Source of the DNA: RGIG1902 sp034926865
GTDB lineage: Bacteria; Bacillota; Clostridia; Oscillospirales; Butyricicoccaceae
DNA: 64,000 bases
NCBI GenBank assembly: GCA_034926865.1
Contig: JAYFQP010000020.1
Location: 34,449 to 98,448, forward strand
Direction of reading: 5' to 3'
Shown here: one piece after another, positions 33,373-41,848 of the stretch
Layout: the number at the start of each line of letters is the position of its first letter
Position numbering within the stretch: the stretch's first letter is position 1
Translations under genes and position numbers: made by a program
Notes under the pieces: generated by a model
Told to the model about the DNA's origin: nothing
The model's input: only the letters and a program-made list of their open reading frames with translations
Database searches by the model: none

Positions 33373-33660
33373 ATGGAAAACACCTGCAGAATATTTGATA
33401 TGGGATATAAAGAGGTAATAAATCTTGTTGATGGTGCTCGGCTTGGATATGTCAACGATGTGGAGATCGATATGAAGACAGGGGAAGTGATAGCTGTAAT
33501 AATACCCGGAAGGCTTAGATTCTTTGGCCTTTTAGGAAGAGAGGACGATTATATTGTTCCGTGGAGCAGTATTGAGAAAATAGGCGAGGATATTATTCTG
33601 ATACGTGTAGACAACGGTACGCTAAGGCGCGGAAGGTCATTATTAAAGGGGCTAAAATAA
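33373..33660 (+). CDS. ymxH: YlmC/YmxH family sporulation-associated PRC-barrel protein
   Basis: 95 residues. One PRC-barrel domain: GYKEVINLVDGARLGYVNDVE, then VIAVIIPG, then DDYIVPWSSIEKIGEDIILI. Members are widespread in spore-formers and under sporulation sigma control in Bacillus; the biochemical role is not known. Its Shine-Dalgarno lies within the 3' arm of the hairpin that ends thiT. Confidence 0.9.
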   Translation: MENTCRIFDMGYKEVINLVDGARLGYVNDVEIDMKTGEVIAVIIPGRLRFFGLLGREDDYIVPWSSIEKIGEDIILIRVDNGTLRRGRSLLKGLK

Positions 33661-33731
33661 TTTGTGAGAGTCTTTTCCTCAAGAGAAGCATGTGGTAAAA
33701 TATATATAATTTTATAAGGCGGGAATATCAG

Positions 33732-33755
33732 GAGCCTAACCTGTTTTGGAGGCTC
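33732..33755 (+). other. Small hairpin in the pxpA leader
   Basis: GAGCCT (33732-33737) with AGGCTC (33750-33755). No T-run follows; role unknown. Confidence 0.35.
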
Positions 33756-33779
33756 GAAAATAAAAAGGAGGCTGAAAAT

Positions 33780-34550
33780 ATGCGTATAGACTTAAACTGT
33801 GATCTTGGCGAGAGCTATGGTTCATTCAAGGTGGGGATGGATAAAGAAGTGATACCGCATGTTACGTCGGTCAATGTGGCTTGCGGTTATCATGGGGGCG
33901 ACCCTGTTGTTATGGAAGAAACGGTGAAGATGGCCGTTCAAAGTGGCGCCGCCATAGGCGCACATCCCAGTTTCCCGGATCTCATGGGGTTTGGCAGGCG
34001 CGATATGAAGCTGACATTGAGCGAAGCTTATGCTTATGTAAAATATCAGCTTGGAGCGCTATATGCTTTTGCAAGGACAAACGGGGTAGAGCTTCAACAT
34101 CTTAAGGCTCACGGAGCTCTTTACAATATGGCGGGACGGGATATCACCATGGCCACAGCCCTTGCAAAGGCTATCAAGGATTTTGACAGCCAGATGCTTC
34201 TTCTCGGCCTGCCTAACAGCAAGATGGAAGAGGCGGCTGGAGAATGCGGCATAGGATATGTTAGCGAATTTTTTGCTGACAGAGCCTACAATGATGACGG
34301 AAGCCTTGTTGCAAGAAGCCTTGAGGGATCTGTTATCCATGATAGTGGTCTTGCCGTGCAGAGAGTTATAAGAATGGTAAAGGAAGGCGTGGTTGAAACC
34401 TACAAGGGAGGGCTCTTGAGGCTTAATTGCAGCTCTGTATGTGTTCACGGCGATAATAAGGATGCTGTAGAGTTTGTAAAGAACATCCGTAATTCTCTTG
34501 AAAAAGAGGGAGTAGAAGCTGTAAATATGAAAAAGGTGCTTGGGTTATGA
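33780..34550 (+). CDS. pxpA: 5-oxoprolinase subunit A (LamB/YcsF family)
   Basis: 256 residues. The start MRIDLNCDLGESYGSFKVG, followed by VNVACGYHGGDP and ALYNMAGRD, is diagnostic of PxpA. With PxpB and PxpC it hydrolyses 5-oxoproline (pyroglutamate) to glutamate using ATP, removing a damage product of glutamine and glutamate. RBS AAGGAGG. Overlaps pxpB by 4 bp. Confidence 0.97.
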   Translation: MRIDLNCDLGESYGSFKVGMDKEVIPHVTSVNVACGYHGGDPVVMEETVKMAVQSGAAIGAHPSFPDLMGFGRRDMKLTLSEAYAYVKYQLGALYAFARTNGVELQHLKAHGALYNMAGRDITMATALAKAIKDFDSQMLLLGLPNSKMEEAAGECGIGYVSEFFADRAYNDDGSLVARSLEGSVIHDSGLAVQRVIRMVKEGVVETYKGGLLRLNCSSVCVHGDNKDAVEFVKNIRNSLEKEGVEAVNMKKVLGL

Positions 34551-35230
34551 GACCGGATATAAGGTTCTGCGGCGACCGCGCCGTCACTTTGTGCTTCCAG
34601 CAGGAAATATCCCCTGCGGTCAATGCAGCCGTATGTGGCTTTGCATCAAGGTTTTCCGCAATTGGACTTGAAGGCGTAATTGAAATAGTCCCCACATACT
34701 GCGCGGTTACGATACATTTTGACCCAGCGGTGTTGGATTTGGGCCTGCTTATTTCATCAATTGAAGCCTCGTCGCAGCAGCTTGATGAAGCGCCGACAGA
34801 AAAAGCTGAAACAGTTGTGGTTCCAGTGGCATATGGCGGAGAATTCGGCCCGGATATGGCAAATGTGATGGCCTATACAGGCCTTACCGATGGTGAAATA
34901 ATAAGGCGCCACAGTGAAAGAGAATATCTGATATATATGCTTGGTTTTACTCCCGGCTTTCCCTATATGGGCGGCATGGATGAGAGCATCGCCACGCCCC
35001 GCCTGAATACCCCAAGGACAGCTATACCGTCGGGGTCTGTTGGAATAGCAGGTTCACAGACAGGTGTTTATCCCATTGCATCTCCTGGTGGATGGCAGCT
35101 TATAGGCCGGACACCGCTAAAGCTTTTTGATATTGAAAGAGAAAACCCATTTCTTCTCAAAGCCGGGCAAAAGGTTAAGTTCACACCGATAAGCGCCGAG
35201 GAGTATGAAAGGATGGCTAATGATGATTAA
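34547..35230 (+). CDS. pxpB: 5-oxoprolinase subunit B (KipI family)
   Basis: 227 residues. Contains the AHS1/KipI-type signatures LIYMLGFTPGFPYMGGMDE and IPSGSVGIAGSQTGVYP, then SPGGWQLIGRTPL. In B. subtilis the homologue KipI also inhibits the sporulation kinase KinA. ATGA overlap with pxpA; overlaps pxpC by about 11 bp. Confidence 0.96.
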   Translation: MRPDIRFCGDRAVTLCFQQEISPAVNAAVCGFASRFSAIGLEGVIEIVPTYCAVTIHFDPAVLDLGLLISSIEASSQQLDEAPTEKAETVVVPVAYGGEFGPDMANVMAYTGLTDGEIIRRHSEREYLIYMLGFTPGFPYMGGMDESIATPRLNTPRTAIPSGSVGIAGSQTGVYPIASPGGWQLIGRTPLKLFDIERENPFLLKAGQKVKFTPISAEEYERMANDD

Positions 35231-36167
35231 GGTTCTTTCACCCGGGCTTTTAACAACCGTACAGGATGGCGGGAGATATGGCTGGCAGCAATATGGGGTG
35301 CCTGTATGCGGTGCTATGGACATATTTTCTATGAATCTCGCCAACATAATTGTGGGCAACAAAGAAAATGAGGCCGTTTTGGAGATAACTGCGATGGGCC
35401 CAAGGCTTGAGTTTGAAACAAACGGCGTTTTTGCCATATGCGGGGGCGTCTTTGATTCAAAGCTTGATAATCTTCCTTTGAGAAATGCTAAGGCATATAC
35501 GGCCATTAAGGGCAACGTTCTTGAGATTGGGGCGGTAAAGGAGGGGTTTAGGGCATATCTTGCAATAGGCGGTGGATTTGACCTTGAGCCTGTTCTTGGA
35601 AGCGCGGCTACTTATATAAAGGGCGGTTTCGGCGGCTTTAAGGGCCGCAGGCTCCAGCGGGATGACCTGCTGCCTTTAAGGCATGAAGCAGGCTGGCTGC
35701 CTTTTATGGAATCAAGGCAGGCAGATGAGCTCATATGGCGTTATCCTCTTTCGGACAAGCCTGTTAGAGTAGTGGTTGGGCCTCAACTGGAGCGCTTTTC
35801 GAAAAAGGGGATAGAAACTTTTCTTTCCTGTGGTTATAAGATAGCTGCTGAAAGCGACCGTATGGGCTACAGGCTTGATGGAGAGCGTATAGAATATCAA
35901 AATGGCATGGACGGCAATATAATTTCAGACGGCATAGTGATGGGTGCTGTACAGGTTTCTGCCGGGAGGCCAATGATAATGATGGCCGACAGGCAGACTA
36001 CAGGCGGTTATGCAAAGATAGCAACTGTTATTTCATCCGATCTTCCGCTTTTGGGGCAAAAAAAACCTGGGGACACTGTGCGGTTTGAAGCAGTTGAGCC
36101 TTCAGAAGCTGTAACAATATATAAAAAATATAGAAGACGCCTTGAAAGAGTTGATTTTTATCGCTAA
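35220..36167 (+). CDS. pxpC: 5-oxoprolinase subunit C (KipA/biotin-dependent carboxylase-like)
   Basis: About 315 residues from ATG 35220 or 35223 (AAAGGA upstream, inside pxpB). AHS2-domain signatures: LSPGLLTTVQDGGRYGWQ, GVPVCGAMD, and the C-terminal ADRQTTGGYAKIATV. Third subunit of the 5-oxoprolinase complex; the order pxpABC is the typical one. Confidence 0.96.
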   Translation: MMIKVLSPGLLTTVQDGGRYGWQQYGVPVCGAMDIFSMNLANIIVGNKENEAVLEITAMGPRLEFETNGVFAICGGVFDSKLDNLPLRNAKAYTAIKGNVLEIGAVKEGFRAYLAIGGGFDLEPVLGSAATYIKGGFGGFKGRRLQRDDLLPLRHEAGWLPFMESRQADELIWRYPLSDKPVRVVVGPQLERFSKKGIETFLSCGYKIAAESDRMGYRLDGERIEYQNGMDGNIISDGIVMGAVQVSAGRPMIMMADRQTTGGYAKIATVISSDLPLLGQKKPGDTVRFEAVEPSEAVTIYKKYRRRLERVDFYR

Positions 36168-36184
36168 TTTTGGTAAAAAATATA

Positions 36185-36213
36185 TTGCGCGGATATAATA
36201 TATGTGGTATCAT
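36185..36213 (+). promoter_or_regulatory. Promoter of rpsB-tsf
   Basis: TTGCGC (36185-36190), 17-bp spacer, TATCAT (36208-36213), giving a leader of about 120 nt. Confidence 0.65.
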
Positions 36214-36229
36214 ATTTAAGCTAATGTTT

Positions 36230-36320
36230 GGGGCAAAGCCCCTAATACACACACTGCGGAACTCCCTGGCAGGTGTCGTTTTGTAACGACCGTTTGGGCG
36301 AATGACCGCTGTGGAGGAAA
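36230..36320 (+). ncRNA. Structured rpsB 5' leader (probable ribosomal-protein autoregulatory RNA)
   Basis: GGGGC/GCCCC hairpin at 36230-36242; CACTGCGG (36252-36259) pairs 7 of 8 with CCGCTGTG (36306-36313), enclosing a GTCGTT/AACGAC hairpin (about 36275-36290). The 3' arm runs into the GGAGG region before rpsB. S2 leaders that repress translation are known in several phyla; I infer this role here. Confidence 0.5.
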
Positions 36321-36341
36321 AAACCAAAGGAGGACATTAAA

Positions 36342-37154
36342 ATGTCAGTAATTTCTATGAAACAGCTTTTGGAGGCCGGCGTACATTTTGGTCACCAGAC
36401 AAGAAGATGGAACCCTAAAATGGCTGAGTACATCTTTATGGAGAGAAACGGTATCTATATTATCGACCTTCAGAAGACTGTAAAGAAGCTTGAAGAAGCT
36501 TATTTCTTCGTTCGCGATACAGCTGCCGAAGGTGGCTCTGTGCTTTTTGTTGGCACAAAGAAGCAGGCTCAGGATGCTGTTAAGGAAGAGGCCGAGAGAG
36601 TTGGCATGTACTATGTCAATGCACGTTGGCTTGGCGGCATGCTTACAAACTTTAAAACAATGCGCAAGAGGATCGATCGTCTCAACCAGCTTAACAAGAT
36701 GTCTGAAGACGGCACATTCAACCTCCTTCCCAAGAAGGAAGTCATCAAGCTGAAGCTTGAAATAGAGAAGCTCGAAAAATATCTCGGCGGCGTTAAGGAA
36801 ATGAAGCAGCTTCCAGCAGCTTTGTTTGTGGTTGATCTTCGCAAGGAGAAGAACGCCATCGCAGAGGCAAAGAAGCTTGGTATCCCTGTTGTAGCTATCG
36901 TAGATACGAACTGTGATCCTGACGAGGCTGATTATGTAATCCCCGGCAATGATGATGCTATCCGTGCCATTAAACTTATAGCTCAGGCTATGGCTAATGC
37001 CGTTATCGAAGGCCGCCAGGGCGAGCAGCTTTCCGTAAGCGACGAGACAGTACAGGCTTCTGAGCAGGCCGAGACGGTAGAAGCTGTCGATTCAACACCA
37101 AGAGCTCCTCAGAAGAGGGAGTCAAGGACAGCAGAAGAGATAGTAAAGGCGTAA
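36342..37154 (+). CDS. rpsB: Ribosomal protein uS2
   Basis: 270 residues, starting MSVISMKQLLEAGVHFGHQTRRWNPKM. The last 30 residues are an acidic, Ser/Thr/Ala/Glu-rich tail beyond the usual 235-240-residue core. tsf follows, the universal order. Confidence 0.98.
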   Translation: MSVISMKQLLEAGVHFGHQTRRWNPKMAEYIFMERNGIYIIDLQKTVKKLEEAYFFVRDTAAEGGSVLFVGTKKQAQDAVKEEAERVGMYYVNARWLGGMLTNFKTMRKRIDRLNQLNKMSEDGTFNLLPKKEVIKLKLEIEKLEKYLGGVKEMKQLPAALFVVDLRKEKNAIAEAKKLGIPVVAIVDTNCDPDEADYVIPGNDDAIRAIKLIAQAMANAVIEGRQGEQLSVSDETVQASEQAETVEAVDSTPRAPQKRESRTAEEIVKA

Positions 37155-37192
37155 TCAGTTTTATTATATAATTTCGTATAGGAGGAATTACC

Positions 37193-38113
37193 ATGGCTTT
37201 TACAGCTAAAGACGTACAAAAGCTCCGTGAGCAGACAGGCGCTGGAATGATGGATTGCAAAAAGGCTCTCACATCTTCGGACGGCGATTTTGATAAGGCA
37301 ATCGAGTACCTCCGTGAAAAGGGTCTTGCTGCTGCTGCAAAGAAAGCAGGAAGGATTGCTGCAGAGGGTGCTGTTTATTCTTATGTATGCGATGAATGCG
37401 GCGTAGGCGCTGTTGTAGAGATAAACTCTGAAACAGACTTTGTTGCTAAGAATGAGGAGTTTAAAAAGTTCTGTGCAGATGTCTGCAATGTTATCATCAA
37501 TGAAAATCCGGCAGATATCGAAGCGCTTGGCAATTGCCAGTATCCGGGTTCTGATCTTAATGTTACAGGCATGCAGAGGGAAAAGGTTCTCACCATCGGC
37601 GAGAACATACAGCTTAGAAGATTTGAGAGATATGATAACTCCACAATGAATGTTTCGTATATTCATATGGGGGGCAAAATAGGCGTTCTGGTAGGTCTTC
37701 AGGTTTCTGATAACCTTAGAGGCAATGAGACAATCAAGGAGCTTGGAAAGGACGTCTGCATGCAGATAGCTGCTATGCGTCCTCAGTATCTTGATAAGGA
37801 TGGAGTACCTTCAGAGGTTCTTGAAAAAGAGAAAGAAATACTTTTGGCTCAGACCATTAACGAGGGTAAGCCTGCTGCGGTTGCTGAGAAGATAGTCATG
37901 GGCAGAATCAATAAGTTCTATGAGGAGAACTGCCTTGTAAATCAGGCTTTTGTTAAGGAAAACAAGATGTCTGTCGAAAAGTATGCAGACAAGGTTGCTT
38001 CTCAGCTTGGTGGCAGCGTCAAGATCGTTAAGTTCGCCCGTTTTGAAAAGGGCGAGGGAATTGAGAAGAGGGAAGACAACTTCGCTGAAGAAGTTGCCAA
38101 GATGGCGAAGTAG
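37193..38113 (+). CDS. tsf: Elongation factor Ts
   Basis: 306 residues. Nucleotide exchange factor for EF-Tu. The N-terminal UBA-like segment VQKLREQTGAGMMDCKKAL and the core motif INSETDFVAKNEEFK are present. Ends at a strong terminator. Confidence 0.98.
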   Translation: MAFTAKDVQKLREQTGAGMMDCKKALTSSDGDFDKAIEYLREKGLAAAAKKAGRIAAEGAVYSYVCDECGVGAVVEINSETDFVAKNEEFKKFCADVCNVIINENPADIEALGNCQYPGSDLNVTGMQREKVLTIGENIQLRRFERYDNSTMNVSYIHMGGKIGVLVGLQVSDNLRGNETIKELGKDVCMQIAAMRPQYLDKDGVPSEVLEKEKEILLAQTINEGKPAAVAEKIVMGRINKFYEENCLVNQAFVKENKMSVEKYADKVASQLGGSVKIVKFARFEKGEGIEKREDNFAEEVAKMAK

Positions 38114-38168
38114 TTAAATATCTGGCTTCTTATATACGTTTCCTTATATAATATAGTAATTTAATTTT

Positions 38169-38204
38169 CAAAGGCTCCGAAGCTATTTCGGAGCCTTTGT
38201 TTTT
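38169..38204 (+). terminator. Terminator of rpsB-tsf
   Basis: CAAAGGCTCCGAA (38169-38181) and TTCGGAGCCTTTG (38187-38199), 13 bp, then TTTTT. Confidence 0.95.
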
Positions 38205-38500
38205 CTGATTGAAAATATGTTATTTTACAAATTTTACTATTAAAAGAAAATTTTATTTAAAAAATTGAATAGTAAGCCGAAAACAGAAATATAACCTATA
38301 AAACCTATTGGTATTTATGTGCAATTATAAAAACGAAAAAACTAAGAGAAGTCTCTAGCAAAGCACGACCAGAGGAAACAAGACAATTTTTATTGGCCTT
38401 AATTTTTGAAGCTGGAATCACATGGAAATATTTGTGTGTTGAAATGGATTACAAAAGAGTTACAATAGAGTTACAACAGAAACCAAGGAGGTAACAACCC
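38205..38500 (+). promoter_or_regulatory. AT-rich upstream region of the CAP-domain gene with three 11-bp direct repeats
   Basis: No gene. TTACAA repeats at 38449, 38460 and 38471, each followed by a purine-rich 5-mer (AAGAG, TAGAG, CAGAA), in exact 11-bp register, one helical turn, as expected for an OmpR/PhoP-type response-regulator site. A possible promoter TTGAAA (38439-38444), 16-bp spacer, TACAAT (38461-38466) overlaps the repeats. RBS AAGGAGG at 38485-38491. Confidence 0.5.
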
Positions 38501-39856
38501 ATGAAGAAAGTCAATAAGAAAGTAGCAATCGTTCTCGTACTGATGCTGATAAGTTCCGGCCTGGCGATGAATGCATCGGCAGCGTCCTGCACAAAGGGGT
38601 CTTGTACAAATGGATCTTCAAATACATGCAATATATTTGGTGTAGGAGGCAGCGGTGCCGATTTAAGTACTGTCATTAATAGCCTTGGCGCATGTGCCTC
38701 GGATGGCAGCTGCAATAACTCAAACAATTCGTCTTTTGCTTCGATATTTGAAGCAATTAAACAGAACGCTAATCTTGTCAATACAACTGCAAACACTGCA
38801 CCTTCCAATACAGGCACAGATAATTCCTGCACGCAGAATGGAAAAGGAGCAGTAAAAGCAGCGACAGATCAAACATGCGCTAATTCAAATTGCGCAAATA
38901 ATCAAGATTGTGCAACCTGCCCCAGCTGCGTAAATGGTCAGAATTGCAAAAATGATCAGAACTGCGCGAATAACCAGAGCTGCGCGAATAACCAGAACTG
39001 CGCGAATAACCAGAGCTGCGCGAATAACCAGAGCTGCACGAATAACCAGAACTGCGCAAATAACCAGAACTGCGCAAATAACCAGAGCTGCACAACTAAT
39101 CAAAACGGCACGAATACCCAGAAATCTGAAAACAGCAATGTTAATACGAAAGCAGCATCAAATACACCTAACTGCACAGCAAATAATGACGTATCTGTCA
39201 ACACTGCAGATATTTCAAATCTCGACCTCAGCAATGTTAATTTCAACTTTATAAGAAGTTTGCTTTCAGGCTGCGGAATCAAGGTAGGCGTTATTGACAA
39301 CACAGCGTGTGGTGATCAGACGAATTGCCAAACCGGATGTGATTCTCAGGGTACATGCGTAACTGGCAATTGCAATAATACACCATCTGTTCCTGAAAAT
39401 ATAGATACCACAGCGCCAGTCGAAAACAGTAATACTGGCACAACAACAAATACAGATACAACGAATAACACAGGCTCAACACAACTTTCTTTTGAAGAGC
39501 AGGTAGCGGCGCTTGTAAATAAAGAGCGCGCAGCATATGGTCTTGCACCGCTCACGCTGAACTCCAAACTTTCACAGGTAGCAGAAGCAAAATCTCAGGA
39601 TATGCACGACAATAAATATTTCAGCCATACAAGCCCCACATATGGTTCTCCGTTTGATATGATCAAGTCTTTTGGGATAAGCTATAGAGCAGCCGGAGAG
39701 AATATAGCAATGGGCTATGCAACTCCAGAGGCAGTCATGCAGGGGTGGATGAACTCTGAGGGTCATCGCGCCAATATCCTTAATGCTTCATATACACAGA
39801 TCGGCGTTGGATATGTAGCTGACGGCAACTATTGGACACAAGAGTTTATTGGCTAA
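38501..39856 (+). CDS. Secreted cysteine-repeat protein with C-terminal CAP (SCP/YkwD) domain
   Basis: 451 residues. Sec signal peptide (about 1-28, ending ASA). Residues 30-130 are Ser/Asn-rich with scattered Cys. Residues 147-200 are nine perfect hexapeptides of the form Q-[NS]-C-[AKT]-[NT]-[ND], placing a Cys every six residues from 149 to 197. A Ser/Thr/Asn linker leads to a CAP domain (about 328-451) with LVNKERAAYGLAPL, SHTSPTYGSPFDMI, GENIAMGY and WMNSEGHRANIL. CAP proteins are extracytoplasmic; YkwD-type ones occur in spore-formers, but the function is open. The Cys array could be a disulphide-stitched or metal-binding rod, possibly a spore or wall layer. Confidence 0.88.
   Translation: MKKVNKKVAIVLVLMLISSGLAMNASAASCTKGSCTNGSSNTCNIFGVGGSGADLSTVINSLGACASDGSCNNSNNSSFASIFEAIKQNANLVNTTANTAPSNTGTDNSCTQNGKGAVKAATDQTCANSNCANNQDCATCPSCVNGQNCKNDQNCANNQSCANNQNCANNQSCANNQSCTNNQNCANNQNCANNQSCTTNQNGTNTQKSENSNVNTKAASNTPNCTANNDVSVNTADISNLDLSNVNFNFIRSLLSGCGIKVGVIDNTACGDQTNCQTGCDSQGTCVTGNCNNTPSVPENIDTTAPVENSNTGTTTNTDTTNNTGSTQLSFEEQVAALVNKERAAYGLAPLTLNSKLSQVAEAKSQDMHDNKYFSHTSPTYGSPFDMIKSFGISYRAAGENIAMGYATPEAVMQGWMNSEGHRANILNASYTQIGVGYVADGNYWTQEFIG
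38939..39100 (+). repeat. 18-bp coding tandem repeat
   Basis: Nine in-frame units of 18 bp (core TGCGCGAATAACCAGA) encoding the Cys hexapeptides. High DNA identity between units suggests recent expansion or slippage and likely copy-number variation between strains. Confidence 0.9.
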
Positions 39857-40186
39857 TATCCAAATGTAAATGAGCTAAAGATAAAAATAAAATATTAGTA
39901 TAATATAAATGTGAAGGACTTGCCAAAAGGGCTTTTCCTTCACGTTTTTTTGTCGTATAATTATTTCGTTAACGCTAAAGTATAGATTGCTTTCACCAGT
40001 CAGGTAAACACATAGCTGTAAAGTAGCTATTGTATCTAGCCGCATAAATTGCGTATTGAGATGACATGTAATCGGTTTTTCAGCTTTACAGGGGAAATTA
40101 AAACACTTGATGCTTTGTGTCTGCTTGATTTCAAAACAATACTACGATTGTTATTTCAAATTAATTTATATACAAGGAGACAAAGA
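39857..40186 (+). other. Intergenic region between CAP gene and GGT-like gene
   Basis: 330 bp. Holds the terminator at 39911-39951; the rest is AT-rich with no ORF I believe, and no clear promoter for the GGT-like gene. Confidence 0.5.
39911..39951 (+). terminator. Terminator after the CAP gene
   Basis: GTGAAGGA (39911-39918) with TCCTTCAC (39936-39943), then GTTTTTTTG. Confidence 0.85.
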
Positions 40187-41791
40187 ATGTTTGAGTTTAA
40201 TTCTTACCCATATCCCTCCAGAAGATTTGTGAAATATGCGGTAAACGGAATGTGTGCGACATCAAATCACTTAGCAGCTCAGGCCGGTGTGGATATGCTG
40301 AAAAAGGGAGGAAACGCCTTTGACGCTGCTATTGCTGCGGCAACCTGTCTGACCGTTTTGGAGCCTCAGTCAAACGGGATAGGGGCGGATGCCTTCGCTA
40401 TCATTTGGCATAAGGGGAAAATGTATGGCCTTAACTCCAGCGGTTTTATGGGCAGGGGGTTCCGGTCTGATGATTTGAGGAAAAAAGGCATTGATAAAAT
40501 GCCGCTTTATGGCTTTGGCTCGGTGACAGTCCCAGGAGCACCGGCGGCATGGGCTGCCGTGAATAAACGGTTTGGTAAGCTGCCTCTTTCTGAGGTCGTG
40601 GAGACTGCGGCAAGATATGCGGAGGATGGTCAGGCGACTACTCAGGGAATTCATGATATGATGACTCTTTTCTCTGGCAGATTAAAGGGCGAGCTTGACG
40701 AAGCTCCGGAATGTTCTGAATGGTTTAATTGCTTTATGCCTGATGGCAGAGTTCCTCTTCCAGGAGAAATATATCGTAATCCAGATCAGGCAAAGACACT
40801 GCGAGATATAGGCAAGACTAATGCTGAAAGCTTTTACAGAGGGGATATAGCTGGAAAAATAGACGCATATTCCAGAAAATACGGTGGGTTTGTAAGCGCT
40901 GAGGACCTTGCATCGTTCAGCCCTGAGTGGGTAGATCCTGTATCTGTTAATTACAGGGGATATGATGTATGGGAGCTTCCTCCCAACGGTCAGGGCATAG
41001 TCGCCCTTATGGGCCTTAATATTCTTAAGAATTTCGAACCATCTTCTAACGATGTTCCAAGTTTCCATCGTGAAATCGAGGCACTTAAACTGGCTTTTGC
41101 GGATGGACAGCAATATATAGCCGACCCGAAAAACATGACAGTATCTGTAAAGGACTTGCTTTCAACCTCATATGGTATAGAGCGCTCAAAGCTAATCGGA
41201 GATAAGGCTGTTATGCCTCAGTGCGGAAAGCCGCAATCGTCAGGAACTGTTTACATGTGTGCAGCCGACGGAGAGGGCAATATGATTTCCTTTATCCAGA
41301 GCAATTATAGGGGCTTTGGATCAGGAGTAGTGATTCCCGGAACCGGTATAGGAATGCAGAATCGAGGATTAGGCTTTAATCTTGAAGAAGGTCATCCCAA
41401 CTGCGCCGAGGGCGGAAAACGCCCGTATCACACAATTATACCTGGATTCCTTACGAAGGATGGAAAAGCCATAGGTCCATTTGGGATAATGGGGGGTAAC
41501 ATGCAGCCTCAGGCGCATTTGCAGGTAATGGTCAATTACATAGATAAGGGCCTTAATCCACAGTCGTCTCTTGATGCCCCAAGATGGCAATGGGTAGAAG
41601 GAATGAAAATAGCGCTTGAACCTGCCTTTGCTGAATATATAATGACAGGGCTTAAGGCACGGGGACATGATATTTCCGTAGACCTCAACGCTGGAGGGTT
41701 TGGCAGAGGCCAGATCATATTTAATACGGGCATGGGAACTCTGATGGGGGCAACGGAGCCAAGATGCGAAGGGGCTTGCGAGGCGTGGTAA
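40187..41791 (+). CDS. Gamma-glutamyltransferase family (Ntn-hydrolase) protein
   Basis: 534 residues from ATG 40187 (AAGGAGA upstream). Start-region GMCATSNHLAAQAGVDMLKKGGNAFDAA and GSVTVPGAPAAW fit the GGT/YwrD family; the nucleophile expected after self-cleavage is Thr354 in SSGTVYMCAAD, followed by the substrate loop SNYRGFGSGVVIPGTGIGMQNRG. No signal peptide is seen, so it is probably cytoplasmic, unlike classical GGT. It may cleave gamma-glutamyl compounds; cephalosporin-acylase-like or other amidase activity cannot be excluded. Confidence 0.9.
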   Translation: MFEFNSYPYPSRRFVKYAVNGMCATSNHLAAQAGVDMLKKGGNAFDAAIAAATCLTVLEPQSNGIGADAFAIIWHKGKMYGLNSSGFMGRGFRSDDLRKKGIDKMPLYGFGSVTVPGAPAAWAAVNKRFGKLPLSEVVETAARYAEDGQATTQGIHDMMTLFSGRLKGELDEAPECSEWFNCFMPDGRVPLPGEIYRNPDQAKTLRDIGKTNAESFYRGDIAGKIDAYSRKYGGFVSAEDLASFSPEWVDPVSVNYRGYDVWELPPNGQGIVALMGLNILKNFEPSSNDVPSFHREIEALKLAFADGQQYIADPKNMTVSVKDLLSTSYGIERSKLIGDKAVMPQCGKPQSSGTVYMCAADGEGNMISFIQSNYRGFGSGVVIPGTGIGMQNRGLGFNLEEGHPNCAEGGKRPYHTIIPGFLTKDGKAIGPFGIMGGNMQPQAHLQVMVNYIDKGLNPQSSLDAPRWQWVEGMKIALEPAFAEYIMTGLKARGHDISVDLNAGGFGRGQIIFNTGMGTLMGATEPRCEGACEAW

Positions 41792-41803
41792 AACTATAAT
41801 ATT

Positions 41804-41839
41804 AAAAAGCCGTCCGCATTTACATGCGGACGGCTTTTT
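41804..41839. terminator. Bidirectional terminator
   Basis: AAAAAGCCGTCCGCA (41804-41818) and TGCGGACGGCTTTTT (41825-41839), a perfect 15-bp stem serving the convergent GGT-like gene and the exporter operon. Confidence 0.96.
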
Positions 41840-41848
41840 AACTGCTGA

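Noticed and set aside
38939..39100. CRISPR array
   Set aside because: Short direct repeats without spacers, in frame inside a coding sequence; they encode Cys hexapeptides.
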